Shown here in pieces: positions 49,341 to 58,629 of a DNA stretch of 64,000 nt. The DNA is taken from assembly GCF_011250565.1 (NCBI RefSeq), contig NZ_JAANMS010000015.1, positions 1-64,000 of the forward strand. The letters run 5' to 3'. The first letter of the stretch is position 1. Each line of letters opens with the position of its first letter. Source of the DNA: Nocardioides sp. IC4_145. GTDB lineage: Bacteria; Actinomycetota; Actinomycetes; Propionibacteriales; Nocardioidaceae. A program made the translations under genes and the position numbers. The notes beneath the pieces were generated by a model. That model was not told where the DNA came from and did not search any database. It worked only from the letters and a program-made list of their open reading frames with translations.

Positions 49341-50159
49341 TCAGCCGGCGAGACGACGCCGGGCGTCGTCGAGGCGGCTGGACACGGTGCCGTCGATGAC
49401 GTCGTCACCGATCTCGACGCGGATCCCGCCGAGGACCGTGGGGTCCACGACCAGGTTGAGGTGCACCGGTCGTCCGTACTGCCGCGACAGCACGTCGGCC
49501 AGCCGGTCCCGCTCGGCGCCGGACAGGTCGCGCGCCACCCGGACGGTGGCCACGCCCCGGTCCTGCACGTCGGCCGCGACCTTCTGGTACTCGGCCAGCG
49601 CGACCGCCACCGTCCGGTGGGTGCCGGCCAGCGACTGCACCGCGAGGGTGGTCGTCGCCGGCAGCGCCTTCCCGTCGAGCAGGGACCGCACGAGCCGGGC
49701 CTTGTCCTCGAGCGTACGAGCCGGGTCCGAGAGGGCGTCGCGGAGCTCGGGAGCGTCCTTGACCGCCTGGGCGAAGGCGAACAGCTCGTCGGAGAGCCGC
49801 CCGGCCTGGTCGCCGGCCGACGCGACGGCGGCGACGACGCCGAGGTGCTCCAGGGCGTTCGGCAGGTCGCCGGCCGAGACCCACCGGCGGGAGACCGCGG
49901 AGCGGACCACCGTGAGGGTCGCCTCGGCCACCTTGCCGCCGAAGACCTGCCCGACGAGGCCGCTCTTGGCCTCGTCCGGCACGGACACGTCGGAGACGAA
50001 GCGCCGCATCGACCCCTCGGCGCGCAGGGTCTGCGCGACCGAGAACAGCTCACCGGCGACGGCGGCCGCGGTCTCGGGCGAGCCCGCCACCGCGCCCCGG
50101 AGGTCGTCGACGAGGACGGCCACGGAGTCGGCGGAGGCGCCGCGGAACGACGAGGTCAT
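49341..50159 (-). CDS. atpH: ATP synthase delta subunit
   Basis: 272 residues from the ATG at 50159. Longer than the 180-residue delta of most bacteria; the extra N-terminal ~90 residues are normal for actinobacteria. The C-terminal part (VATVRVARDLSGAERDRLAD, GRPVHLNLVVDPTVLGGIRV) is the conserved delta/OSCP end. Links F1 to the b stalk. The frame is open upstream to 50444 only as a shadow in atpF. Confidence 0.95.
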   Translation of the reverse strand: MTSSFRGASADSVAVLVDDLRGAVAGSPETAAAVAGELFSVAQTLRAEGSMRRFVSDVSVPDEAKSGLVGQVFGGKVAEATLTVVRSAVSRRWVSAGDLPNALEHLGVVAAVASAGDQAGRLSDELFAFAQAVKDAPELRDALSDPARTLEDKARLVRSLLDGKALPATTTLAVQSLAGTHRTVAVALAEYQKVAADVQDRGVATVRVARDLSGAERDRLADVLSRQYGRPVHLNLVVDPTVLGGIRVEIGDDVIDGTVSSRLDDARRRLAG

Positions 50160-50172
50160 CAGCGCGCCTCCA

Positions 50173-50712
50173 TCAGTTCCGGCCCGGCGTGCCGGCCTCG
50201 AGGTCGGTGAGGAACCGGTCGACGACGCGGCGCTGGCGCGCCTCGTCCTCCAGCGACTCCCCCACGATCCGTCCGGCCAGGGACGTCGCCAGCGTGCCCA
50301 CCTCGGCACGGAGCGAGGTGACCGCCTGCTGGCGCTCGGCCTCGATCTGGGCCTTGCCGTGGTCGACGATGCGGGTGGCCTCGGCCTGCGCCTGCTCCCG
50401 CATCTCGGCGATGATCCGCGCCCCCTGCTCGCGCGCCTCCTCACGGATGCGCGCGGCCTCGTGCCGGGCGTCGCCGAGCTGCTTCTCCAGCTCAGCGAGG
50501 CGGGCGTCGGCCTCGGCCTGCTTGGTCTCGGCCGCCGAGATGCCGCCCTCGATCGCCTTCGTGCGCTCGGCGAACGCGCGCTCGAAGTTGGGGACGACGA
50601 ACTTCCGGATGGCCAGGAGCAGCACCAGGAAGACTGCCGCTCCCAGGATGATCTCCGAGACGTGCGGGATGAGCGGGTTCAGCTCCTCCGCCGCCTGGAT
50701 CGATTCACGCAT
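50173..50712 (-). CDS. atpF: ATP synthase b subunit
   Basis: 179 residues. One membrane helix (VSEIILGAAVFLVLLLAIRK) followed by a long charged coiled coil (AERTKAIEGGISAAETKQAE and onward) that forms the outer stalk. Two copies of b per enzyme are expected because no b-prime gene is present. Confidence 0.96.
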   Translation of the reverse strand: MRESIQAAEELNPLIPHVSEIILGAAVFLVLLLAIRKFVVPNFERAFAERTKAIEGGISAAETKQAEADARLAELEKQLGDARHEAARIREEAREQGARIIAEMREQAQAEATRIVDHGKAQIEAERQQAVTSLRAEVGTLATSLAGRIVGESLEDEARQRRVVDRFLTDLEAGTPGRN

Positions 50713-50739
50713 GGGTCACTCCGGTCTGGGGGTCGCGCG

Positions 50740-50958
50740 TCAGGAAAGGACGAAGGCGAGCGCGATGCCGATGATCGCGAGCGCCTCAGCGAGCGCGAAG
50801 CCGAGGATCGCGATGGACTGCAGGCGTCCCTGGGCCTCGGGCTGGCGAGCGACACCGTTGATGTAGGCAGCGAAGATCAGGCCCACGGCGAGGGCGGGGC
50901 CGATCGTGGCGATGCCGTAGCCGAGCATGTTGAGCGAGCCGTTGATGTCACCATTCAT
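50740..50958 (-). CDS. atpE: ATP synthase c subunit
   Basis: 72 residues: two helices ([20 protein letters not shown] and [20 protein letters not shown]) joined by a polar loop ([10 protein letters not shown]). E59 in the second helix is the proton-binding carboxylate. Forms the proton-driven ring. No sodium-type signature (Gln/Glu/Ser-Thr set) stands out. Confidence 0.97.
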   Translation of the reverse strand: MNGDINGSLNMLGYGIATIGPALAVGLIFAAYINGVARQPEAQGRLQSIAILGFALAEALAIIGIALAFVLS

Positions 50959-51042
50959 GACGGTGAGGGTTCCTTTCGGGTTGGTACTGCTTCAGTTTCT
51001 CTTCTCGGGTGCTCACGGTGCCCGACGGGCACGGTGTGCTGC

Positions 51043-51849
51043 TCAGTGCTCGTCGGCGACAGCACCTGAGACGTACATGGCGGTCAGCAGGGTGAAGACG
51101 TAGGCCTGGAGGAACATCACCAGCAGCTCGAGGAGCGAGACGCCGAAGAACATCACCCAGGCGAGCACGCCGCCCACCGCGTTGATCGGGGAGAACGCCT
51201 CCAGCAGGAGGTACTCACCACCGAGCGCGAACAGGATCAGCAGCAGGTGGCCCGCGAACATGTTCGCGAACAGACGCAGGGCCAGCGTGACCGGTCGGAC
51301 CAGGATGTTGGAGAGGAACTCCAGCGGCGCGATCAGCAGCAGCACGGGGCCGTGGACGCCGGCGGGGACACAGGTGTGCTTGAGGTAGCCCAGGAACCCG
51401 TGCTTGCCGATGCCGACGCCGTTGTAGAGCAGCCAGCTCAGCGCCGCGAGGCCGTAGGCGTAGCCCGAGTGCGAGAACGTCGGGAACTGGATGAGCGGGA
51501 TCAGCCCGAAGTAGTTGTTCACCAGCACGAAGGCGAACAACGTGAAGAGGTAGGGGACGAACCGCAGATAGTGCTCGGTGCCGATGATCTCGCGGGCGAT
51601 GCCGTTGCGGACGCCGCCGTAGGCCCACTCGCCGGCGTACTGGAGGCGGCCCGGGACGAGCTCGGCCTTGCGCGACATCGCGTAGGTCACCGCGAAGATG
51701 AGGACGGCGGAGAGGACGATCATCACCATGGGCTTGGTGATGCCGCCGACGATCGGCGGCAGGTCGAAGTCCGCGGGGCCCGGCGGGGTGAAGCCCCCAC
51801 CGCTGCTGGCCATCGGGACGAGCGCGGCTGCGAGGTTGCCAGCGATCAA
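51043..51849 (-). CDS. atpB: ATP synthase a subunit
   Basis: 268 residues, membrane protein with five or six helices. RPVTLALRLFANMFAGHLLL carries the essential Arg of the proton channel; SWLLYNGVGIGKHGFLGYLK and FVLVNNYFGLIPLIQFPTFS are conserved. An alternative start is possible a few codons in; the ATG at 51849 keeps the common length. The 84 bp before atpE have no gene. Confidence 0.96.
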   Translation of the reverse strand: MIAGNLAAALVPMASSGGGFTPPGPADFDLPPIVGGITKPMVMIVLSAVLIFAVTYAMSRKAELVPGRLQYAGEWAYGGVRNGIAREIIGTEHYLRFVPYLFTLFAFVLVNNYFGLIPLIQFPTFSHSGYAYGLAALSWLLYNGVGIGKHGFLGYLKHTCVPAGVHGPVLLLIAPLEFLSNILVRPVTLALRLFANMFAGHLLLILFALGGEYLLLEAFSPINAVGGVLAWVMFFGVSLLELLVMFLQAYVFTLLTAMYVSGAVADEH

Positions 51850-51871
51850 CGCCGTGTCTCCTTCATGTACG

Positions 51872-52108
51872 TCACTTCTCCGGGCTTGACGGCGGCACGT
51901 GGCCGAACTGCTTCACGACCGCGTAGAGGCTCAGGCCGGCACCGATCACGATCCCGATGGCCACGAGGTACGACGTTCCCAGCCAGCGGTCCGCCAGCCA
52001 ACCGGCGCCGCCGTAGAGGAGCACGCCCGCGACGATCTGGCTGAACGCCTGCCAGGGGTCGCCGTGAGGGGTGTCCTCGGGAGCAGCTGGCGGCTCCTGC
52101 TGACTCAT
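51872..52108 (-). CDS. AtpZ/AtpI-like small membrane protein
   Basis: 78 residues with two helices (QIVAGVLLYGGAGWLADRWL and VAIGIVIGAGLSLYAVVKQF). Position ahead of atpB and the GGAGWLADRWLG motif match AtpZ-type proteins of ATP synthase operons, which assist assembly or ion handling. Start taken at the ATG at 52108. A TAGGGT box lies 10 nt upstream. Confidence 0.8.
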   Translation of the reverse strand: MSQQEPPAAPEDTPHGDPWQAFSQIVAGVLLYGGAGWLADRWLGTSYLVAIGIVIGAGLSLYAVVKQFGHVPPSSPEK

Positions 52109-52118
52109 TGCGGTCCGG

Positions 52119-52124
52119 ACCCTA
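52119..52124 (-). promoter_or_regulatory. Possible promoter -10 of the atp operon
   Basis: TAGGGT on the minus strand, 10 nt before the ATG of the AtpZ-like gene. It would allow transcription of the atp genes separately from atpI. Confidence 0.35.
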
Positions 52125-52137
52125 GCATTCGGCGCGA

Positions 52138-52611
52138 TCACGACCCACCACCGGTCCGGACGGTCTCGCGGGGCTCGTCGTAGACCGGGATCCGGGCCCG
52201 CGCGGCCAGCACGACCTGGACCCCGAGCCAGACCAGGACGGTCCCGATGAGGGCACCGGCGAGCCACCCGCGAGAGAGGGCCTCCCCCGGGCCGGCGACG
52301 CCGTCGAGGGCGGTGAGCGCGACCAGGACCAGCAGCAGCTGGAGCGCGTAGGTCAGCAGCGCGAACATCAGCGACGCCCCGGGCATCAGGCCCGCGACGA
52401 CGTTCACCGTGACCAGGCCGAACGCCATCACGCCGGCGGCCAGCACGGCCCCGACGAGGGCGCCGTACGCCGCCGGGGCGCCGTCGACCAGTGCGCCGAC
52501 CAGCGCCACGAGCACGCCCGCGGCGACCGTCCCGAGAGCCGCCCCCGCCAGGACCGCCGACCCGCCGTCACGGCGGGTCCTCGCGGTGTCGCGGGGCGTC
52601 TCGGTCGTCAT
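52138..52611 (-). CDS. atpI: ATP synthase protein I-like membrane protein
   Basis: 157 residues, four membrane helices (VLAGAALGTVAAGVLVALVG; AAYGALVGAVLAAGVMAFGL; LMPGASLMFALLTYALQLLL; GWLAGALIGTVLVWLGVQVV). AtpI-type proteins help assemble the c ring. Assignment rests on place and topology; the sequence is not strongly conserved. ATG at 52611. Confidence 0.75.
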   Translation of the reverse strand: MTTETPRDTARTRRDGGSAVLAGAALGTVAAGVLVALVGALVDGAPAAYGALVGAVLAAGVMAFGLVTVNVVAGLMPGASLMFALLTYALQLLLVLVALTALDGVAGPGEALSRGWLAGALIGTVLVWLGVQVVLAARARIPVYDEPRETVRTGGGS

Positions 52612-52677
52612 GCGGCGGCCGTCCTGGAGTGGTCTGTCGCGGTCGTCAGCGGCCCCGTGGGCCGCTCGTGAAAACTA

Positions 52678-53835
52678 TCACAAGGTCTCCGGGGAGGGCT
52701 CATCGAGCACCTCCAGGACCTTCGGCTTGTGCAGCACCGGCAGCACGAAGGTCAGCGCCACGGTCACCGCGGCGAGCACGCCGACCGACAGCCAGACCCA
52801 CACGCCGGTGTAGAGGCTCGCGCACACGGTCGCGAAGGCGATCAGCCCGGCCCACAGCCACATGATGAGCACCGCCCGCCGCTGCGAGTGCCCGATCTCG
52901 AGCAGGCGGTGGTGCAGGTGCTGCTTGTCGGGCGCGAAGGGCGAGCGCCCGGCCCGGGTGCGGCGCACCACCGCCATCACCAGGTCGAGCAGGGGCACCA
53001 CGAGGATCGAGACCGGCAGGAGCACCGGCAGCAGCGTGGGCAGCAGGCTGGCCTGCCCGCCGGAGCCGCCCTGGGCGATCTCGGTGCCGGAGAACTGACC
53101 GGTCAGCGTGACCGCGCTCGCCGACAGCACCAGCCCGATCAGCATCGAGCCCGAGTCGCCCATGAACAGCCGGGCCGGATGGAAGTTGTGGACCAGGAAG
53201 CCGACGCAGACCCCGGCCAGCGCGACGCTGAGCAGCGCCGCCGTGGTCGCGCGGGGAGCGTCGTTGATGCGGGTGAGCTGGTAGCAGAAGACGAAGAACG
53301 CGATGGCGCCGATGCCGACCACGCCGGCGGCCAGGCCGTCGAGGCCGTCGACGAAGTTCACCGCGTTGACGGTCGCGATCACCACGAAGCCGGTCAGCAG
53401 CGCCGCCTGGGCGTCGTCCATGGCGAACTGCTCGCCGTTGGTGAGCGGGAAGTAGACGTACTGGATGCCGAAGGCGACGAGGAAGCCGGCGGCGAGCACC
53501 TGGCCACCGAGCTTGGTGAGCGCGTCGAGCTCGAGGATGTCGTCGAGCACCCCCACCGCGCAGATCAGCGCGCCGGCGATGAGCACGATGCCGGCGTCGC
53601 GGAAGACGAAGGGCCCGCTGAGGGAGAGGAACGGCAGCTCCCGGGCCACGAGGTACGCCGCCACCAGCCCGCCCAGCATCGCCAGGCCGCCGAGGTACGG
53701 GATCGGCTCGTCGTGCACGTCCCGGTCCCGCACCGCCGCCACCGCGCCCGTGCGGATCGCGATCTCCCGAGCCACGACGGTGAGCAGGTAGGTGACCGTC
53801 GCGGCCACGAGGAAGACGAGGAGGTACTCCCGCAC
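52678..53835 (-). CDS. wecA: Undecaprenyl-phosphate GlcNAc-1-phosphate transferase
   Basis: 385 residues, about ten helices. Transfers GlcNAc-1-phosphate to undecaprenyl phosphate, the first lipid-linked step of cell-wall polymer synthesis. VGVLDDILELDALTKLGGQ holds the DDxxD-like site, NAVNFVDGLDGLAAG the second Asp motif, LVHNFHPARLFMGDSGSM the third, and PDKQHLHHRLLEIGHSQ the His-rich loop. Its GTG overlaps the tsaC stop (TAGTG). In mycobacteria and relatives this gene lies here, between tsaC and the atp operon. Confidence 0.94.
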   Translation of the reverse strand: MREYLLVFLVAATVTYLLTVVAREIAIRTGAVAAVRDRDVHDEPIPYLGGLAMLGGLVAAYLVARELPFLSLSGPFVFRDAGIVLIAGALICAVGVLDDILELDALTKLGGQVLAAGFLVAFGIQYVYFPLTNGEQFAMDDAQAALLTGFVVIATVNAVNFVDGLDGLAAGVVGIGAIAFFVFCYQLTRINDAPRATTAALLSVALAGVCVGFLVHNFHPARLFMGDSGSMLIGLVLSASAVTLTGQFSGTEIAQGGSGGQASLLPTLLPVLLPVSILVVPLLDLVMAVVRRTRAGRSPFAPDKQHLHHRLLEIGHSQRRAVLIMWLWAGLIAFATVCASLYTGVWVWLSVGVLAAVTVALTFVLPVLHKPKVLEVLDEPSPETL

Positions 53836-54506
53836 TAGGCGCTCGCCTGGCCCTCGTCGGTCAGCGTCGCCCCGAGCGGCTCGAGGACCTCGTTGAGCTG
53901 CTCGAGCGAGAGCGCACCGCGGCGCAGCACCCGGCCCTGGTCGCCGGTGCAGTCGACGATCGTCGAGGCCTCGCCGCCGGGCGACTCACCGGCGTCGACC
54001 AGCACGGCGACCTCGTCGCCGAGCATCTCCTCGGCCTGCTCGGCGTCGGTGGCGGCCGGCATGCCCGAGAGGTTCGCCGAGGAGACCGCGAGCGGGCCGG
54101 TGCGCTCGAGCACCTCGAGCGCGACGGGGTGGTCGGGCATCCGCACCGCGACGGTGCCGCGGGTGTCGCCGAGGTCCCACTGCAGCGAGGTCTGCTGGTG
54201 GCAGACCACGGTCAGCGGGCCGGGCCAGAACCGCTCGACCAGCGCGCGGGCGTAGCCCGGCACGCGGACGGCCAGCGCGTCGAGCGTGGTCGGCGAGCTG
54301 ACGAGCACCGGCGGCGGCATGTCGCGGCCGCGGCCCTTGGCGTCGAGCAGGTCACGGACGGCGGCGGGGTCGAAGGCGTCGGCCGCGATGCCGTAGACCG
54401 TGTCGGTCGGCAGCACGACCAGCTCGCCGCGCTGGACGGCCAGGGTCGCCGCCTCGACGGCCGCCTCGCGGGCGTCCTCGGTGTCGGTCGGGTAGCGCTC
54501 GCTCAC
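53835..54506 (-). CDS. tsaC: L-threonylcarbamoyladenylate synthase
   Basis: 223 residues, YrdC/Sua5 fold. Makes threonylcarbamoyl-AMP for t6A37 of tRNA. VLPTDTVYGIAADAFDPAAV and KGRGRDMPPPVLV are the nucleotide and threonine site; VAVRMPDHPVAL and SSANLSGMPA match. Short form, without the Sua5 C-terminal domain. GTG start at 54506, 4 nt after prmC. Confidence 0.95.
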   Translation of the reverse strand: MSERYPTDTEDAREAAVEAATLAVQRGELVVLPTDTVYGIAADAFDPAAVRDLLDAKGRGRDMPPPVLVSSPTTLDALAVRVPGYARALVERFWPGPLTVVCHQQTSLQWDLGDTRGTVAVRMPDHPVALEVLERTGPLAVSSANLSGMPAATDAEQAEEMLGDEVAVLVDAGESPGGEASTIVDCTGDQGRVLRRGALSLEQLNEVLEPLGATLTDEGQASA

Positions 54507-54510
54507 CGGG

Positions 54511-55368
54511 TCATCGTGCCAGCCGGGCCGTCACGAAGCGCGCCCGACCTGCCAGGTCGGGGTGGTCGCGCACCTCGGTCCACCGCCCGGTCGCCGCGAA
54601 GACGGCCGGCGCGGACTCGCCCTGGACGTCGGCGTGCTCGGCGCCCACCACTCCCCCGGGCCGGAGCAGCAGCGCGGCCCGCCGCTCCAGCACGCGCATC
54701 GCGTCCAACCCGTCGTCGCCGGAGAAGAGCGCGAGGTGCGGGTCGTGGTCGCGCGCCTCGGGGGCGACCGACTCCCACGCGTCGAGCGGGATGTAGGGCG
54801 GGTTGCAGGTCACGACGTCCACCTCACCGGCCAGGTCGTCGAACGCCGTGGCCAGGTCGCCCTGGCGCAGGTCGACCCCGGTGCCGGCGAGGTTGCGGAC
54901 CGCCCAGCGGTGCGCGGCCTCGTCCAGCTCGACGGCGTGCACCACCGCCTGCGGGACCTCGTCGGCGACCGCCTTCGCGATCGCCCCGGACCCGGTGCAC
55001 AGGTCGACGACCACCGGCGCGCTGCCCCCGTCCACCAGCTCGGTGGCCCGCTCGACGGCCCACCCGGCGAGCAGCTCGGTCTCCGGCCGCGGCACGAACA
55101 CCCCCGGGCCGACGGCCAGCTCGACGTGGCGGAACCACGCCGACCCGGTCAGGTGCTGGAGCGGCTCGCGCCCCGCGCGGCGCGTGACCAGCACGGCGTA
55201 CTCGTCCAGGGCGGGCTGGTCGACCGCGTCGACGAGGACCAGCCGGCCGCGGGTCGTGCCGAGCACGTGCGCGAGCAGCTCGGCGGCGTCGTGCTCGGGG
55301 CTGGCGACGCCCGCCTCGCGCAGCCGGGCCGTGGCCTCGGCCAGCACGTCGCGGCGGGACCGGCTCAC
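54511..55368 (-). CDS. prmC: Release factor glutamine methyltransferase
   Basis: 285 residues from the GTG at 55368, which overlaps the prfA stop by 4 nt. Methylates the Gln of the GGQ motif in RF1 and RF2. [20 protein letters not shown] binds SAM and [14 protein letters not shown] holds the NPPY catalytic motif. It lies next to its substrate gene. The frame is open 15 codons further, but that stretch is Arg-rich and inside prfA. Confidence 0.95.
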   Translation of the reverse strand: MSRSRRDVLAEATARLREAGVASPEHDAAELLAHVLGTTRGRLVLVDAVDQPALDEYAVLVTRRAGREPLQHLTGSAWFRHVELAVGPGVFVPRPETELLAGWAVERATELVDGGSAPVVVDLCTGSGAIAKAVADEVPQAVVHAVELDEAAHRWAVRNLAGTGVDLRQGDLATAFDDLAGEVDVVTCNPPYIPLDAWESVAPEARDHDPHLALFSGDDGLDAMRVLERRAALLLRPGGVVGAEHADVQGESAPAVFAATGRWTEVRDHPDLAGRARFVTARLAR

Positions 55369-56438
55369 TGCTCGAGCGCCTCGAGGCGCTCGGCGAGGTC
55401 GGCGTCGACGCACGAGGCGAGCACCGGCTGGAGGTCGCCGTCGAGGACCTGGTCGAGGTTGTAGGCCTTGTAGCCGGTGCGGTGGTCGGAGATCCGGTTC
55501 TCGGGGTAGTTGTAGGTGCGAATCCGCTCCGAGCGGTCGACGGTGCGGACCTGGCTGCGCCGGGCGTCGCTGGCCTCGGCGTCGGCGGCTTCCTGGGCGG
55601 CGGCGAGGAGCCGCGCGCGGAGGATGCGCATGGCCTGCTCCTTGTTCTGCAGCTGGCTCTTCTCGTTCTGGCAGGAGACGACGATGCCGGTCGGGACGTG
55701 GGTGATCCGCACGGCCGAGTCGGTCGTGTTCACGCTCTGGCCGCCGGGACCGCTGGAGCGGAAGACGTCGATGCGCAGGTCGTTCTCGTCGATCGTGACG
55801 TCGACCTGCTCGGCCTCCGGCAGCACGAGGACGCCGGCGGCACTGGTGTGCACGCGGCCCTGCGACTCGGTCACCGGCACCCGCTGGACGCGGTGGACGC
55901 CGCCCTCGAACTTCAGCAGGCCGTACGGCGCCTCACCGGGCTCGGGCGTGCCCTTGGCCTTCACCGCGACGGTGACCGACTTGTAGCCGCCGAGGTCGGA
56001 CTCGGTGGCATCCAGCACCTCGACCTTCCAGCCGCGCCCCTCGGCGTACCGGGTGTACATGCGCAGCAGGTCGCCGGCGAACAGCGCCGACTCCTCCCCG
56101 CCCTCGCCGGACTTCACCTCGAGGATGGCGTCCTTGTCGTCGGCCGGGTCGCGCGGGACCAGCAGGCGGCGCAGCCGCTCCTCGGCCCCGGCGAGCCGCG
56201 GGACCAGCGACTCGGCCTCCTCCGCGAAGGACGGGTCCTCGGCGGCGAGCTCGCGCGCGGCCTCGAGGTCCTCCCCCAGCCGCTGCCAGTCGCGCCACGC
56301 GCCGATGACCGAGGAGAGCTGGGCGTAGCGCTGGTTGAGCCGCTTGGCGAGGCGCGCGTCGGCGTGGGTCTCCGGCGCGCCGAGCTGCTGCTCGAGCGCG
56401 GCGTGCTCGGCGAGCATGCCCTCGACGGCCTCGAACAT
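55365..56438 (-). CDS. prfA: Peptide chain release factor 1
   Basis: 357 residues from the ATG at 56438; a GTG six codons earlier is possible. [19 protein letters not shown] contains the PVT-type tripeptide that reads stop codons; [20 protein letters not shown] holds GGQ, which enters the peptidyl transferase centre and is methylated by PrmC. Reads UAA and UAG. Confidence 0.96.
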   Translation of the reverse strand: MFEAVEGMLAEHAALEQQLGAPETHADARLAKRLNQRYAQLSSVIGAWRDWQRLGEDLEAARELAAEDPSFAEEAESLVPRLAGAEERLRRLLVPRDPADDKDAILEVKSGEGGEESALFAGDLLRMYTRYAEGRGWKVEVLDATESDLGGYKSVTVAVKAKGTPEPGEAPYGLLKFEGGVHRVQRVPVTESQGRVHTSAAGVLVLPEAEQVDVTIDENDLRIDVFRSSGPGGQSVNTTDSAVRITHVPTGIVVSCQNEKSQLQNKEQAMRILRARLLAAAQEAADAEASDARRSQVRTVDRSERIRTYNYPENRISDHRTGYKAYNLDQVLDGDLQPVLASCVDADLAERLEALEQ

Positions 56439-56574
56439 GTTGCTCTGCCTTCCCACTCACCCGGTTCCGAGACGAGCCGCGCAGCCCGTCGCTTCGCTCC
56501 GGCCTACGCCGGCTCCCTCGACCTCCCGGCCCGTCCTTGCCACGCAAGCGCGACAAGGGGCCGTGACAAACAAC

Positions 56575-56613
56575 GAGCGCCGGCCCCTGCCGTGGTGGCG
56601 GGGGCCGGCGCTC
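56575..56613 (-). terminator. Stem-loop terminator after rpmE
   Basis: A 17-bp stem with one G-T pair (56575-56591 with 56597-56613; GAGCGCCGGC/GCCGGCGCTC) and a 5-nt GTGGT loop, 8 nt after the rpmE stop. It should separate rpmE from prfA. Confidence 0.75.
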
Positions 56614-56621
56614 CGGGACAG

Positions 56622-56837
56622 CTACTTCTTGGCTGCCTTGGCGTAGCGGGCCTCGAAGCGGGCGACGCGGCCGCCGGTGTCGAGGATCTTCTGCTTGCCG
56701 GTGTAGAACGGGTGGCACTGCGAGCAGACGTCGGAGCGGATCTGGCCCGACGTGACAGTGCTGCGGGTCGTGAACTCGGCGCCGCAGGTGCAGGTCACCG
56801 TGGTCTCGACGTACTCGGGGTGGATGTCCTTCTTCAT
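56622..56837 (-). CDS. rpmE: 50S ribosomal protein L31
   Basis: 71 residues. [20 protein letters not shown] and [20 protein letters not shown] show the four cysteines (CTC and CSQC) of the zinc-binding type of L31. The Cys-free paralog is not in the window. GAGAGGA lies 6 nt before the ATG. Confidence 0.97.
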   Translation of the reverse strand: MKKDIHPEYVETTVTCTCGAEFTTRSTVTSGQIRSDVCSQCHPFYTGKQKILDTGGRVARFEARYAKAAKK

Positions 56838-56906
56838 GGTGTCCTCTCAGTCGCCGGGTCGTCCGCCGCGCCCTGCGGCAAGCACGTGAACCGGAACCAG
56901 CACGGA

Positions 56907-56936
56907 ATTGTGCCACCGGTCAGAACGCCGGCCCAA
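56907..56936 (-). promoter_or_regulatory. Possible rpmE promoter
   Basis: On the minus strand TTGGGC (56931-56936), 18 nt, CACAAT (56907-56912). It lies about 70 nt before the rpmE ATG in the 117-bp gap. Match to consensus is partial. Confidence 0.3.
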
Positions 56937-56954
56937 TCGTGGTTGTTCCCGCGC

Positions 56955-58610
56955 TCAGACCTCGTGCCGGTCCTGCTCGGGCTCCCGCTCAGGCGCCTGC
57001 TCGGGGGTCGCCTCCGCGGGCCCGGCGAGCTCGGTCGGGGCCGGCGCGGGGGGCACCCGGTCGCCCTGGAGGCGCAGCGAGATGGTCACCGTGGTGCCCT
57101 CGCCCTCCTCGGAGTCGAAGAGCACCTGGCCGTCGTGCTTGTCGATGATCGTCTGGACGATCCGGACGCCGAGGCCGGTGCCGGCGATCTCGTTGTGGAC
57201 CGCGTTCGAGGCGCGGAAGAACCGGGTGCCGAGCCGCTCGAGCTCGCCGGCGGGGATGCCGATGCCGTGGTCGCGGACGGCCACCCTCACCTGTCCCATC
57301 GACTCGGTCACCTCGACCTCGACCGGGTCGCCGTCCCGGCTGAACTTCACCGCGTTGCTGAGGACGTTGAGGAACGCGCGGTTGAGCATGGCGCGGTCGG
57401 CCAGGACGGGCAGCGGGTGGCCCGGGGCGGTCACGGTCACAGCGATGCCGCGGCGAGCAGCGGTGATGCGTACGTCGGTCGCGGCGTCGCGGACCACCTG
57501 GTCGAGGTCTACCTGCTCGAGGTCGGTGCCGCGGTTCTCCGCCTTGGACAGCGTCAACAGGTCGTCGATGAGCGCCTTGAGCCGGCTGACGTTGCGACGC
57601 GTGGCCTCGAGCATCCGCTCGTGGCGCGGGGCCATGCCTTCCTCGAACTCCTCGGCGATCATCTCGAGGTAGCCGCTGATGGTGGTCAGCGGCGTGCGCA
57701 GCTCGTGGGAGACGTTCGAGACGAAGTCGTCGCGGGCGGTGTCGAGCGCCCGCAGCTCGGCCTGGATGCGGGTCTCGACGGCGCGGGCACGGGACTGCTG
57801 CTCGACCAGCTCGTTGAGGGCGACGGCGACCGCGCGCACCTCGCGCGGCCCGGCCACCTCGGCGCGGACGTCGGCCTCGGCGCGGGCGACCCGCTGGACG
57901 GTCGCCTCGATCGCCAGCAGCGGGGCCGACAGCTCGCGGTCCAGGCGACGGCGCGATCGGCCGACCAGGAACCAGCCGAGCAGGCCGAGCACGACCACCG
58001 CGAGGATCGTCCCCCGGAACCGCCACTGCGCGTCGGAGCTGGCCTCCCGCTGGCGCCGGTCGAACTCGTCGTGGGTGGCGAGGTGCGCCTGCCGCACCTC
58101 GTCGAAGAGCCGCTGACCGCGGTCGTAGCGCTGCTGCTGGAAGGTCCCCGGCCCGCCCGGCGCGTCCACCCGGGGCTCGGCGTACCGGTCCACCCAGGCG
58201 TCCGTCGCGTCCTGCTGACGCGTCACGAGCACCTCGAGCGTGGCGTCGCCGCGGGCGAACTCCCGCACCTGGCGCTCGTGGCCCGGCAGCCGCTGCATTG
58301 CCTGCTCGTAGTCGTCGATCGCCTCCTGCTCGCCGCTGCGGGCGTAGGCGCTGACCGCGGCGTCCATGTCGGTGAGGTCCTGGAGGACGTCCTCGTTCGC
58401 CGTCGCCGCCGGCAGCAACCGTCCGGTGAGGTGGTCGACCGCCTGCGTCGAGGCGAGCACGCCGGCCACGCAGATCGCGGCCATGAGGGCGAGGAGCAGG
58501 CCCATCCGGGCGAGCACCGGCGCGAGCAGGCGCGAGACCGGGCGTCCGCCGACCGGTGGCGGCGTCCCGCCGACCTGACGGGTGCCCGGACGGGCCGCCG
58601 GGGTCCTCAT
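56955..58610 (-). CDS. Membrane sensor histidine kinase
   Basis: 551 residues. TM1 at about 36-54 (MGLLLALMAAICVAGVLAS), an extracytoplasmic helical sensor (55-197), TM2 at about 198-217 (FRGTILAVVVLGLLGWFLVG), HAMP (218-272), HisKA with H302 (FVSNVSHELRTPLTTISGYL) and an HATPase (VLSNAVKFSRDGD, VRDHGIGI, GTGLGVRIVQTIIDKHDGQV). The C-terminal ~35 residues are Pro/Glu-rich. Start taken as the ATG at 58610; one upstream at 58712 would overlap the regulator gene. The receiver gene ends 19 nt before it, so they form one unit. Signal unknown. Confidence 0.9.
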   Translation of the reverse strand: MRTPAARPGTRQVGGTPPPVGGRPVSRLLAPVLARMGLLLALMAAICVAGVLASTQAVDHLTGRLLPAATANEDVLQDLTDMDAAVSAYARSGEQEAIDDYEQAMQRLPGHERQVREFARGDATLEVLVTRQQDATDAWVDRYAEPRVDAPGGPGTFQQQRYDRGQRLFDEVRQAHLATHDEFDRRQREASSDAQWRFRGTILAVVVLGLLGWFLVGRSRRRLDRELSAPLLAIEATVQRVARAEADVRAEVAGPREVRAVAVALNELVEQQSRARAVETRIQAELRALDTARDDFVSNVSHELRTPLTTISGYLEMIAEEFEEGMAPRHERMLEATRRNVSRLKALIDDLLTLSKAENRGTDLEQVDLDQVVRDAATDVRITAARRGIAVTVTAPGHPLPVLADRAMLNRAFLNVLSNAVKFSRDGDPVEVEVTESMGQVRVAVRDHGIGIPAGELERLGTRFFRASNAVHNEIAGTGLGVRIVQTIIDKHDGQVLFDSEEGEGTTVTISLRLQGDRVPPAPAPTELAGPAEATPEQAPEREPEQDRHEV

Positions 58611-58629
58611 CTGCGTGGGTGCGTCCGGC

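Noticed and set aside
56455..56575. Another copy of the intergenic repeat between prfA and rpmE
   Set aside because: CGAGACGAGCCGCGCAGCC and CCCTCGACCTCC echo the repeat ends, but the arms do not align well enough to call a copy.
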